Below, in pieces: positions 8,321 to 18,815 of a stretch of 20,469 bases of DNA. The number at the start of each line of letters is the position of its first letter. Position 1 is the first letter of the stretch. This DNA comes from Leucogyrophana mollusca (Eukaryota > Basidiomycota > Agaricomycetes > Boletales), in assembly GCA_021014945.1 (NCBI GenBank), contig MU266706.1, positions 1 to 20,469 of the forward strand. Direction: 5' to 3'. The notes under the pieces are model-generated. The model did not search any database. It saw nothing but the letters and a program-made list of their open reading frames with translations, and had not been told where the DNA came from. The position numbers and the translations under genes were made by a program.

Positions 8321-11300
8321 TGAGGCTCAGAATAACGCGGTAGTCTTAAGGAATGATGGGAGAAGGTCTGTGTTCAGCGTTTAAGAGTTGACCATGGAGC
8401 GCGCCCTGCACTTACAGTGACGATGTCCTGCAACGACGTGCCAGGCGAAATTCCGCGCGAAATGCAGAATAAATTATTGGCTGCGCATTTAATCCCATAA
8501 ACGGCACTCTTGGCTCTAAATTTCTTAAATGGTGCGAGCTACAATTTGCCATGTTTCAAAGGCTCTCCTCCACATTTTCAAGTATCTGTCATATCCTGAA
8601 GATCCAGACAAAAAGCAGAACGGGGATCTGACGTTAAGCATTACCAATGAGCCTGAGGCTAGAGGTTTCCATTGTCTTCGTCAGTTCCTAGTCGGACAGG
8701 CATTGAACATCTTAGAAGCTAGCTTCCCAGATCGATATCTGGGACTGTAAGCCGGAATGATGTACACCCTTCTACACCGAGAGGTATGCAGTTTGGGCTT
8801 GCGCCGCCTTGGCATCTTCACCGCGGACAACTGATTTACGTGCAAGCAGGTATGGGATGTATAACGACTCGTTTGGTCAACTGGCATAGTTACCTGGTGT
8901 CCTCGGACTTGCGTACCCTAGACTCTAGCTATCTAGGTGCGCACCGTCTACTTCAACCGCCATCTACAAATTGTCCGCCGACTCCAATGTCACTAGAGTC
9001 TGGAATCGATGGGCGTTCAGTATCTGAAACGTCACCTTCGAGGTCATCTCGCTCGCTCTTCTGGGAAGTATAATGATCTGAGTCCGAATAGGACCCCCTT
9101 CCGATTTCCCGCCTTCTCATCAGAAGTCTTTACGTTGTCGAGCAGCGTGGAAGTACCATCACCACGAATTCATTCGCGCTTTTTATGCATTTTTCGCCGG
9201 ATATGTCACCGTTTCAGTTACCACTCGGTGGAAAAATTACCGTGTTGGCGGAATTCGCTTTGTATCTGCGATGCTCGCCGGCCTACGGATCACATATCAC
9301 TCCCAGAATAACAAGAAGCACGACTTCGTGTCTGTCGGAGACCATCACCGATAGGTCGAGTTGGGGGAGGACACACCTTTCCGGTGTCCTGAAATCGGGT
9401 CGTAGCGGATGGATGAAACAAGAAGGTGGCATTCACGGCGGACTACATATTTCGCTAGGCTATCTGCGTTTCGTGTTGATTGAGCCATCGTCATGCGGTG
9501 TCGAGGGAATGCACCAGCATTTTGGCTGCTCGGTTGCAATGTAAAATCGAATTGCAAAACACGGGCCATATCCATTCAAAGATGAAGCAGACACGGGTTC
9601 TCCCATGGGGCGTCTCCCGCGCACCGATCCTTGGCTTTAGCTTGTAGGGGCTTCCTACCATGGTTAGCCTCTTGACATGGATTGATGCGAGTTGCAGTGT
9701 ACCTCCGTTGGGGACGTCTGGGCAGGTTTGGTTGCGACGTGCTAATCAATAGACCTTTCCTACGCCGGAGGGCGGCGTTCATGGGCGGTCCTTATCTTTT
9801 CTTGCATCCCCGAGTAATTTTCGCTCATTCCTCTTTAATACTGGCTAAGTGCTTTCTATTAGATCACATACGATCGTGTCCGAAAATGCGCCGCGGCGGC
9901 GGGCTGCCATGTCCGCGTCCCCGGGGGAAGGTAGCGTGGTTCCGGCAACCCGTCGAGTTTTCTGTCGTCACCGGACATCGTTCCGGGAACGGCCCTCACG
10001 GATATCCAGTAAAAGAAGACCTCCAACGATGGCAAATTTTGTCTTTTGTCTATTCAGTCTCCTCAGCGTCCCTGCATATTCTGACACTTACATTCTCAGG
10101 TTGACCGCTCCATTTCGAGCGCTTCTTTCTTTCTGGAAGGTTTACCGATGCATTGCTTCTGTGAATGGCGGCCTCCACGTGAGGGGGCGTCAGGAGTTTC
10201 GGTGCTGTCCTCGGATCACTTTTCACAAAGCATTCAGTGTGCGTGGCCTCGGCGCAGGCACGAGGTACTACAACAGGCAGCAACTGTGATGTTGTCCCAC
10301 GGCACTAGCAACCCTGAAGCTGCGAAGAAGCTCATGCACCCTCGCGGGATTTTACGACGACATACGCAGAACATTAAGGAACCTCTCCTCGAACGTCGCT
10401 GTGATCGTCGAGGGGCTCGAACACCCAAGCATTTGTTTCTTGCAGCGATAGCGCCGGGTGGCCTAACGAGGAGCGTTTGCGATCTCGGAAAGTCCCCGTG
10501 GGGAGTCAAATCTTCTCTTTCGACGGCTTCAGCCGTAATGGTACCAGATCCAAACGCTTATACGAATCCGGCCTTGAACGGTTTTTCCTGTGCTTTCAGC
10601 CAAATATGAGCAAAACTACGTTTCTGCTGGCAAATTCGAAACCAGAGCTGACAATCGGGTAGTCGAACCGGCTGGAGCGAGATTATGACCGTGGTTTCTT
10701 TCAAACCTTGCCATCAAGAAACCGTTAATCGCATCATTGGGGGACAACCTGTGGCTCGTTGCTGCGTCATGTCAGTCGATGCTTGCCGACGATCAATGAC
10801 CCCTTATAGCCATTCCAGGCATCGACTTGCGAACAGTGTTCGGTATCTATATTGCGTCATAGCAAGAATGGAACTGTGAGTGCCAAATCTTTCTTGTCGA
10901 GCTTGGTTGCGACCGAAATTCTCCTTCCACCGAGGAGTCCTGAATCGGCATCCAGATGCACTCGTTGGGAATACTGGAGAGGGGGGCGCATCAGCGTGCT
11001 ATAGGACATGTCTCCCCTGTCATCCCTAATTCTGAGCTTTCATTTGATATCATCCCTCCCCCAATACGATCGGTGAGAGGAAAATCGGTTGGATGTAACT
11101 CAGATAAAGTAGCAGATCAGGACCGACAGGCTGGTAAGTTCGCGGCATTCGAAGTTGAAACTCAACATTCCAGCTGATTCCTTTTTGCCGACCACTGCGG
11201 AGGCAGTAGCCATGGATAGTTGGGGTGTTCCTCCGATCTGGCAGTCGCAGTCGCCGTCCGTCATGAAGGGAACAGTAGCACCTCTCCGATCTAAACACGT

Positions 11301-12576
11301 AAATGGCAGTCTAAGCCAAGTCTCCAGACCGAATTCCGTTGAACCCGCTGCGTAACCTCCTCGAGAAGACAAGGCAAGTGAGTCTGCATATTTGGTGCCA
11401 ACGAACGGCATTCTGCACATTACTCTGCCAGCGCCTGGGTCTGGAATTCGTGAGAGTTGTAATTCCGGCAATTCTAGTGCCCTGCATCTTGCTGTTTGTC
11501 TGCATAATCACGGACATGTAATCAATACGTTTGTTATCGAAACCGTTTTGCGTCGCTCACGATGGCGGAGTGCGATTGTTATCTGAATGAAGTTTTGCTT
11601 TGTTTGGAAGGCAAGTCAGTTACCGAGAAGACACTAACGTTATGGTTAAGGAGCATCAATCAAAAGCACAAGGAAAACAGCCGAAGATATCATTGCTTTC
11701 CATCGTGATGGCAGTCCATGAAGAGCGTTGGCCGTCAATACAGGTCAATAGGCTAATGCCTGTGAATACTCAGACGGCGCCTTAACGTGATTGGGTTGTT
11801 TTTGGAGTCGGTGGCCCTCGAAATTCCCCTTAAAGGTGAGGATGTTCTCAGGGAGATCCGTGTCTTGTGCAAGAAAGCGGCCGCTAACAGAATCTGCCCG
11901 TGAAACTGCGTGCAGTGCGCTTATGTTTTGTGACATGAGTTCGTGGACTGTTTGAATAAGGGACAGCATGACCATTTTGAAATGGCCAAGCCCAACGATA
12001 ACCCAGATCGAATTTGGTTCCATGGATCGGAAGTATTTCTGGTGCACGGCAGAGCCTTTGAGCGCCGGATCTGGTATCGCTGGGGTGATGCTCAGTCAGG
12101 TGGGTGAGGTGCGAGCAGGAGGGGAGCCCTGTTTTCTGAAAGGAAGTCTTTGCGAATCCGGGCGAGGACTTCGCTGGGATCCAAAGCGCATGGAGCCATG
12201 GGTGTCCACAGCTCAGGATGCTAATCAGATTTCCGAGGGCACCGCTTTTGAATTTTAACCTCGTCCATGAACGGCAGAGTCCTGAGACGCCCAGATTGTT
12301 GTTTATGTGCAGTTTGTTCTCCATATACGTGGTGGGGTACGTCTTGTACTCACACGTTGTATTTATGTCACTGCCGAGACCTCTACAGGGCTGGGTCACA
12401 CAGAGACCGGTTTTGCGAAGAAGACTATGGATCTGTGTGCATCTGTCAATGGCCGAGGTGATCTGGATCTCTTAGTTACTTAATGGCGCCGCGAACACAT
12501 AAGACTAGCACTTATTCTGCTAGAACTCGGCCTATAACTCACCCTCTTCTTCTACTTCTCTTCAAGCAAAGCAATC
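8321..12576. other. Gene-poor block, about 4.25 kb; no supportable gene
   Basis: The first few hundred bases are probably the PSS promoter and the last few hundred the promoter of the Zn2Cys6 gene. Between them, all six frames are broken into short open stretches; the longest (minus strand, 12399-11884, about 171 codons) has no recognisable domain. I see no terminal repeats, transposase or reverse-transcriptase motifs, tRNA-like boxes or satellite arrays. A stretch at about 9083-9354 is open on the plus strand in one frame with protein-like composition but has no start or clear partner exon. A G/C-rich patch lies at about 9885-9950. It could be a long regulatory region, non-coding RNA, or an old decayed element. 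Confidence 0.5.
12538..12563 (+). promoter_or_regulatory. Pyrimidine-rich tract upstream of the Zn2Cys6 gene
   Basis: A CT-rich run of about 26 bases ends 13 bases before the ATG at 12577. Such tracts are common near transcription starts of filamentous fungal genes. A CTATAA-like string lies just before it at 12532-12537. This supports the chosen start codon and suggests a very short 5' UTR. Confidence 0.4.
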
Positions 12577-14083
12577 ATGTCTACGGACTCTTTCCAACCT
12601 CCTCTCCAGCTGAAGGGCGAGATAATGGACCTCGACTTCAGTGTCGATACAGACCATCGCAAAAGGAGGCGCAACCGAACTACTCAGTCATGCCTCAACT
12701 GCCACACCTCAAAGAGAAAGGTGAAATGGATGTCTTAAATCTCGTCCTCGTCTAACGTTCCAAATAGTGTGACAGAAAACGTCCTTGCCAGCGGTGCATC
12801 CAACTCGGACTGGTAGGTTGAAGCATGATAGTCTGCCGACCGATATTTATCCCGCATTTCTCCAGACCGGCCTTTGTGTATACGAGATAGATGACCCGGC
12901 TCTGAGGTTCGACAGCTGTCCTGAATGGCCTTTGAATCATTGTCTCACCTGCTTTGCAGAGATGACCCCACCATGGACGAGACCACTCGCCTCCGTAACA
13001 GGATTGCAGAACTGGAAAGTCTTGTGAGAGAGTTGCGGGGTAGGTCCATTGTCCCGGTCACTCGCGTGCTCGTCCTGAGTCCTGGTTGATCTCGCTCTCC
13101 GTACTCAGGCAAACCCCATCCTCGTTGGGCGGACGCCAACTTCAGAGACGGCGACCCCTCCGAAAGGTGGCATTCGCGAGCAGCGAAGAGTAACATTCAG
13201 CTTAGGCGTCGAGGTCGTTCCCCAGACGGTGTGGATCACCACTCTAATCATGAACCTCGAGGAATGGTCTCTGCCTCCGGCACTCCTATCAAAGCCGAGC
13301 CCGTCGCCGATATTACTCAGTCTCATCTGTATCGCTTTTCGCCGTCTCCTCCGACGGCGTATCACGCTTTCCAATCAGACAATTCGTCATCTCCAACGTT
13401 CGAGCGCCAGCATAGCCATCAATACAGCAATGGCAGTATCAACTCGAATGGGCGCTCCGCCATAACGTACGCATCACCCACAGCACCGTTATCGAATCAT
13501 GCTGCTCCTTTTAATCATCATCATTCCAACTCCTCTGCGTACCGGGAAGATGGCGGTGTCTACTCGATGAATGGCTGCGATGACAAAACTTACGCTCCCC
13601 ATCTCGCCTCGGGTTCGCCTCCCGCTCAGGACTATTGTGCATGCCGTACAAATCCTGCTGCTGCTCACGCGCTAATATCCCTTAGCCATCAGCTGCAGAA
13701 CACTCTCAGCTCTTTGCGGCAGTACACGCAACATCCCGATAATACGCAATGTCGGATCTATAGGCGAATTGTTCAGCTGAACGACCTCATGCAGTATGTC
13801 TTTTTGCTTTGTCACGTTGTCCTCATGTTCGTGTAACTAATTTTTCGCCTTGAGAATCAGCGGAAGTGATCTCGATGAGGCATCGGGTTCACCTTACAGT
13901 TCACTTCCCACACCGACTGAAAGCGAGATTATGTCGACGCATTCGTCCGCGAGCACCCCGTTCCATGGACCTTCTGGTGGTGCTTCCGTTTCAGAGTGGA
14001 ACACCATTGCTTCTGCCGGATACAATCCGTATTTCCCCATCTCGTCGGCCGAACAAAGCATGTATAGTAACATCATCACATGA
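12577..14083 (+). CDS. Zn2Cys6 fungal-type transcription factor, 6 exons
   Basis: Nuclear DNA-binding regulator with an N-terminal binuclear zinc cluster: C39-x2-C42-x6-C49-x5-C55-x2-C58-x8-C67, preceded by a basic patch (HRKRRRNR, 27-34). A short leucine-containing helix RLRNRIAELESLVRELR (87-103) looks like a dimerisation coiled coil. The middle is Ser/His/Asn-rich and likely disordered. A C-terminal block around 278-306 contains CACRTNPAAAHALISLSHQL, which looks like a structured helical segment. Exons: 12577-12720, 12768-12812, 12866-12906, 12960-13039, 13109-13793, 13861-14083; 405 residues. Two introns (47 and 53 nt) cut the zinc cluster itself, just before C49 and between C58 and C67. 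The large fungal-specific regulatory domain seen in many longer Zn2Cys6 proteins is absent. Target genes cannot be inferred. It converges on TANGO2, 210 bases away. Confidence 0.92.
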
Positions 14084-14293
14084 GCGGATAGCCTGCCGCC
14101 CCATTTCTCACAGCCGTTGTTTTCGATCCACAGAGTCGGCATCTTCAAGGCACTAGTTTATCATGGCTGGCCGTGATTTTGTACTGATAGGTATTTGTAG
14201 TAATACCATAGACATCGCAAGTTTATAGCTCCATACTACACACATTGTACTACCTTTCCATACATGGTGCTCTAGTGCATAGAAGTCGATAAT

Positions 14294-15372
14294 TCATTCA
14301 GTTGCTGACAGTTCAAAACGGAAAATACGCTGCGAGGAAGGATCTGCAAGCTTCGGCTGCCCGTCCTCAAGCGCTTTCCATTTGTCCCTTTCTATGAAAA
14401 GGACCTGTCCGTCTCTTCTCACCAGTACAACTGTAGACAGACGCGTTCCGTATAGATCCTGACCGTCCATAACGATCAAAGGTTGTACTTGTATCGTGTT
14501 GCGCAGCTCTGAACGTGCGCGGGGTAGTTCCGAGGACGTCCAGCTTGGTAGATTAGTAGATAAAGTTAGAACACCTAGAGCTAGGCGGGCGACAGCTCCT
14601 AGTACCCACGTCAAAAGATCAAAAAGCCGCTCGGTTATCTGTTCCTCCGATGCGTTCGGCGGGAGTGTGTCCATGATAGACTTGAAAGAGTGAAGTCCGT
14701 GTTGAACCTTTGGCCACTCATCAGCACCTTTGCCGTCGACACCGTTGGACATCCCTCCGCAGCGCCTTTGTGCGTCCGTGAGCGGACGAATAGCGATGTC
14801 TCCACCAGCTCCCTTGTTTGTAACATACGCGCTGTCAAAGGATAGGCCCGGCACGGTATGAGTAGAAGAAGGGGCAAGGAGAAGTAGGTTGAAGCCCGCG
14901 TATTTGGCATCACGCGGGATAAGGTGATGAAGGTTCTTCTCAAGAGGATGCAACGAATCATAAGTGAGGAAGGAAGACACGAGTTGGCCCCTGGACGAAC
15001 CCTGCTGCGTGGGGGGTTCTGTGATGTTCGTTCTGTGTGAGAAAACCTTGTCAACAACCTGGGGTTTGATGCGAGATTGTGACTTACAACAACGCAAATT
15101 TTCCGGACCGGTCAATACCTAACCAGGTCCCTCCGGCACGAACGTCAATGCCAGATAGAACCCTCCCTTCTTGAAGGCTGTGTTCCGTCGTTTGCCCAAA
15201 CGAGTGAAAAGCAGCTTGCTCCGTGGGTCGCGAGAGATACTCGTCGCGATTGGCACAAAGTATGCTTTGGATGTGATGCCCGATCAACAAGACGGCAGTG
15301 CATGACTCAATAACAATAAGTGGCGTACAGGGCGTACTCCGGGTGCTCAAGAGTGTAGAAGGCGACACACAT
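14294..15372 (-). CDS. TANGO2: TANGO2/NRDE-family protein, 3 exons
   Basis: Homologue of transport and Golgi organisation 2 (NRDE family), linked in other eukaryotes to Golgi/ER organisation, mitochondria and haem or lipid handling; the biochemical role is still debated. Exons: 15372-15329, 15264-15088, 15032-14294; 319 residues, slightly longer than the human protein. Landmarks: N-terminus MCVAFYTLEHPEYAL, signature NRDE at 20-23 followed by YLSRP, AGGTWLG at 58-64, ALLTNITEPP, then SRGQLVSSFL and YAGFNLLL. Cys2 is conserved in the family and would become N-terminal after Met removal, which fits the proposed Ntn-hydrolase-like fold. Start at 15372 chosen because it gives the family N-terminus; upstream frames lack it. 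Introns are 64 and 55 nt. Divergent from ARP6 over a 451-bp shared upstream region. Confidence 0.93.
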
Positions 15373-15823
15373 CTTGATGTCAAAGCCTAAACCACCGCTA
15401 ACGATCGGCTAAAAACTGTGAACAACGGCTTTTTGCGTGAGAGTAGGAAAACGGAGGAACACACGCCGTACAGCTGTAATTTAAGATGGTTCAAGCTTCA
15501 GGAACATGAGGCAGATGCAGCAATATAATTGTACTCGCATGTCAGCAAGCCAGACGGTGGGGACGAGCTGTAGATACGAAAATCATTCCGACGGGGGCCA
15601 ACGATATATCAGCTGGTTTGGACTCACGTTAATTTATTAGCTCCTCGGGTTCGTTGATGTGGTCAAGAAAGAGTCCTCATGCCGTCGCTCTGAGCACTGG
15701 CAACCTCGTTTGGGTTGAACAAGAATCTTTCTTCTCACGCTGATGATCTTCCCTGTGCAATCGACGGGCAAGTCCTCAACCGTAGATTCTGATCCACCAC
15801 TTTGAGCGATTATTCGAGTGCTG
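15373..15823. promoter_or_regulatory. Shared divergent upstream region of TANGO2 and ARP6
   Basis: A 451-bp head-to-head spacer between two start codons on opposite strands, so it must hold both promoters and 5' UTRs. No strong TATA box is at the usual distance from either start; a TATATC lies mid-region at 15604-15609. An open frame on the minus strand entering this region runs across the ARP6 first exon and is a shadow. Co-regulation is possible but not shown. Confidence 0.55.
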
Positions 15824-17682
15824 ATGAGGCCTTCTACGATCGTCGTGCTGGACAACGGTGCTAGCACCATCAAAGCAGGGGTCGTAAATAATGAAAGGGA
15901 CGAGGAGGACCAGGTCAGGTGAGTCGGTCTTCCGTTTAAAGGAAGCACCCGAAGATGTAATTATTGTAAGGATTATTCCCAACGCTGTCGTGCGTTCGAA
16001 AGGGGACAAAACAACGTACTTCGGTCATGAGATGGAACGATGTCGAGATTACTCGGCCCTTCACTATCGTTTACCTTTCGAGAAGGTTAGTTCCGAACCT
16101 ATTCTGATTCCACCTTCTGAGGAAATAGTTGCCATACGAATTGAAGCTCTATAGGGCTATCTGATAGACTGGGACGCGCAGAAGGCCGTTTGGGACGGCG
16201 TGTTCTCCTCCGAAATTCTAGGAGTAAGTACCCTGCTTCAGAATGCTGAGTCTGTCTAAGGTGCGCGGACAGGTGGACACAACGGAGTCATCACTGCTCA
16301 TCACTGAACCCTATTTCAACCTTCCAAACATCCAAGAGGTCTATGATCAGTTTATCTTCGAAGAGTACGAGTTTCACTCCTACTATCGGTGCACACGTAA
16401 GTCCCTCAACCCTTTTGGATCTATCAAGGAGCGTAAACAATTTTTCCCAGCTGCTTCGCTGATCCCCTTCGGTCAGCTGTTCTCGTCTGATACTGCTCCT
16501 CCAGCGGAATGCTTGCTTGTAGTGGATTCCGGGTTCAGTTTTACCCACGTTGTCCCAATAATTGATCGACAAATCCAGTGGTATGCCGTCAAAAGGTGAG
16601 TCTAGGGAATGATAGATGAACGAGATCGCCGTTGCTGAAAATGGTCAGACTTGATGTGGGCGGAAAACTCCTCACTAATCAACTGAAAGAAGTCGTCTCT
16701 TACCGCCAATGGAACATGATGGACGAGACTTATATTATGAATCATGCCAAGGAATCCTGCTGCTATGTATCGACTAATTTCTTAGAGGACCTCGAGACTT
16801 GCCGGTAGGTTGCCCAGTGCTGTGGGATCAAACAATATCAAACCCCTGTATGCAGGTCGAAGCCAAAACGGAATCCCATCGTCAAAGAGTACATATTGCC
16901 TAATTTCTCGATCAATCGAAATGGGCGGATACGCCAACCGAAAGATGAACTCGCCCCGACAGATCAGGTACTTGTCATGGAAAATGAGCGCTTTACCATT
17001 CCTGAACTGCTATTTCGACCCGACGACATCGGTATGTCTATTTCCTACCGCACAGCGCAACGGTCGTGCAGTGATTCGACCCGCTCATCGCGTTTTTAAT
17101 TCCATATCTCCAGGGTTAGGACAGTCAGGGTTGTCAGCTACCATTGCAGCGTCTATCATGCTCCTGCCGTCCGATTTACAAGGTATGTTTTGGGCCAACA
17201 TCGGACTGATCGGGGGCAATACCAAATTCGAAGGCTTTTATGATCGACTGTGCGCTCTCAGCCTCGGAAACATCCCTTTGCAAATCCCTAACACAGTACC
17301 AGATGTTCGGAGCTACGCTCGCTTGCCCCGGTTGAATTTGAAGTCAACGTTTGGCAATGCGCCAGGTACGTTTTTCGCGGCAGTCTCGACCCAGCGATTA
17401 ACACCACGCAGCCCGATAACTGAAACATTTCATTCCGCTTGCTCTTTTGTCAAAGACCCCGAGTTCTTCGATCACGTCGTCACTCGAACGGAATATATGG
17501 AAAGCGGGATCAATGCTTCTCGGAGAAAGTTTCGTGATTGGCAAACCTCGGGAGAGAATACAAAGGAGTCTGAAAAAGGTAAAGCAAAGGAAGGGCTAGA
17601 CGACGAAGACACGGTGCAAATAAGCAGGAAGCCCAGTCGGGCAAGGGTTCGCACAAATACCACTTCAACCCGTCGTCGATAA
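15824..17682 (+). CDS. ARP6: Actin-related protein 6 (SWR1 complex subunit), 10 exons
   Basis: Arp6 is a nuclear actin-related protein of the SWR1 remodeller, which places histone variant H2A.Z. Exons: 15824-15918, 15971-16085, 16155-16223, 16273-16396, 16451-16595, 16649-16804, 16856-17031, 17114-17249, 17303-17365, 17412-17682; 449 residues. Actin-fold landmarks: phosphate loop 1 [11 protein letters not shown] (9-19), [40 protein letters not shown], phosphate loop 2 [11 protein letters not shown] (158-168), [18 protein letters not shown] (318-329), [14 protein letters not shown], and [14 protein letters not shown]. Arp6 proteins usually end close to the RRKF position; here 49 further charged residues (401-449) follow. 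All nine introns are 46-82 nt and keep frame. One acceptor (17302) has an in-frame alternative six bases upstream. Converges on the unknown gene at its 3' side. Confidence 0.95.
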
Positions 17683-17790
17683 ACGTGCGTTTAATCCTCT
17701 TCGTTGATGTCGGACTCATTGCGACTTATCTCACAGCCGTAAAGTAGAGCCTCGTAGCGACGCAGCGAGAAGTACGGTTGGCATAGGATC

Positions 17791-17796
17791 AATAAA
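17791..17796 (+). terminator. Candidate polyadenylation signal (AATAAA) of ARP6
   Basis: Canonical hexamer 109 bases after the ARP6 stop codon, within the convergent spacer. Motif match only. Confidence 0.4.
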
Positions 17797-17913
17797 ATAG
17801 GGATTCCCTGACCGGAAGGTCTGGACCAACAACTGAAGCTGGTTATACTATTACCAGAAGTAATACTGCACCATCCCCAATCGCCAACACCGGTTTTGTG
17901 ATGTAGGGGTCCG

Positions 17914-18815
17914 TCACCTTCCCGCGAGAATGCTGGGCATCATACAAAAGATTTTCGTCAGGAACGACCCCCTATGCCAATAATAAACGCTTACCTCTCG
18001 AGTAGAGCGATTTCCTCGATGAAGTCTGTCGGTTCTTTGTCCCCCTCTCTGCTTCTGACGTCCAGCCAGATCTCGCCGGGCAGTGCGTATGGGGATACTA
18101 CGAGCTTGGAGATCGTGTTCCTGTCGTCGTTACCCCACTGCGGCTCCGTGGAATCCAAGTGCCCATAATCTCTGCCCGCACTATCCTCAAACCGCGCAAA
18201 TTCGTCGTGTTCCAGCTCAAACACCAAAGTCGAGGTATGGGTTCGGATGACTCGCAACCGAACTCCTAACGTTGTCCATTGCTGATAATCCCTCCATGGA
18301 AATAACATTGTGGTGCGCAGTGCATATTTCTCCTGTCGCGGCTCGCTGCCAGGGAATATTGGCATCCAGTGCTCCGATACGGGCGATGGGAGCGACGCTG
18401 TCCTCGCGACGAAGTGTACGACAATGTCCTGCCCAAGTGCTGCGCTTTCCTCGCTCCAGTGCGGGAAGGTCGAAGTGACAAGCCCTAGGTAGCGTCCTGC
18501 GTCGAAGCTACGCAGCTTTTTGTATATTTCGGATCCCTCAGGGAACCCTTTCATGAGGTGCTCTGTCGACAGAGCAAAAGCCACGTATGTTCCCGGCCAA
18601 ATCCTTTGTTGTGTTCGGTCCTGTAGAGCTACCGTGGTATCGAAGGAAGATGTCAGAGGACCTGCTGATAGGCTCTCGATGATGCTAGTGCGACGAGATG
18701 GGCGGCTGCTCTCTAAGGTGGTGAGTGGACCATCGGTAGGACATCCTGGGCTGATGGGAATGATAAGATACTTTTGGAGTTCCTCCGGTAGGCGGGAGTC
18801 GAGAGCGAGCTGCAT
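17914..18815 (-). CDS. Hypothetical protein, about 279 residues
   Basis: Not recognised. A long open frame from ATG at 18815 continues to a TAA at 17993-17991 (274 residues, ending LLER). The TAA lies inside a consensus donor, GTAAGC at 17994, followed by a CTGAC branch-like string and a CAG acceptor at 17935-17933. The resulting 62-nt intron makes a last exon 17932-17914 and a C-terminus reading LLESILAGR (279 residues). I prefer the spliced model: exons 18815-17995 and 17932-17914. The protein is soluble-looking, without signal peptide or membrane segment. The middle (from about QQRIWPGTYVAFAL to the WTTLGVRLRVIRTH region) has alternating hydrophobics and conserved-looking Trp/Gly/Pro, suggesting a beta-rich domain. 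No catalytic motif is evident. A TATA-like element lies just upstream. Confidence 0.75.

Noticed and set aside
9360..9390. Small inverted repeat (GGACAC / GTGTCC) as a possible hairpin or operator
   Set aside because: Six-base arms with a nine-base loop are expected by chance and there is no supporting context.
9682..10609. Several overlapping plus-strand open frames of 140-153 codons
   Set aside because: They overlap in different frames, have Arg/Ser/Pro-rich chance-like composition, and match no family I recognise.
11884..12399. 171-codon minus-strand open frame upstream of the Zn2Cys6 gene
   Set aside because: No domain, mixed composition, no splice partner or promoter; consistent with chance in a 4-kb non-coding block.
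15637..16009. Minus-strand open frames across the ARP6 first exons
   Set aside because: The plus strand here encodes the Arp6 phosphate loop and [12 protein letters not shown] segment; the minus frames are shadows.
17744..17905. Hydrophobic minus-strand stretch (TKPVLAIGDGAVLLLVIV) as a possible membrane tail of the hypothetical protein
   Set aside because: It would need a phase-0 junction; the available donor at 17994 is phase 2 and leads to a stop after six codons.
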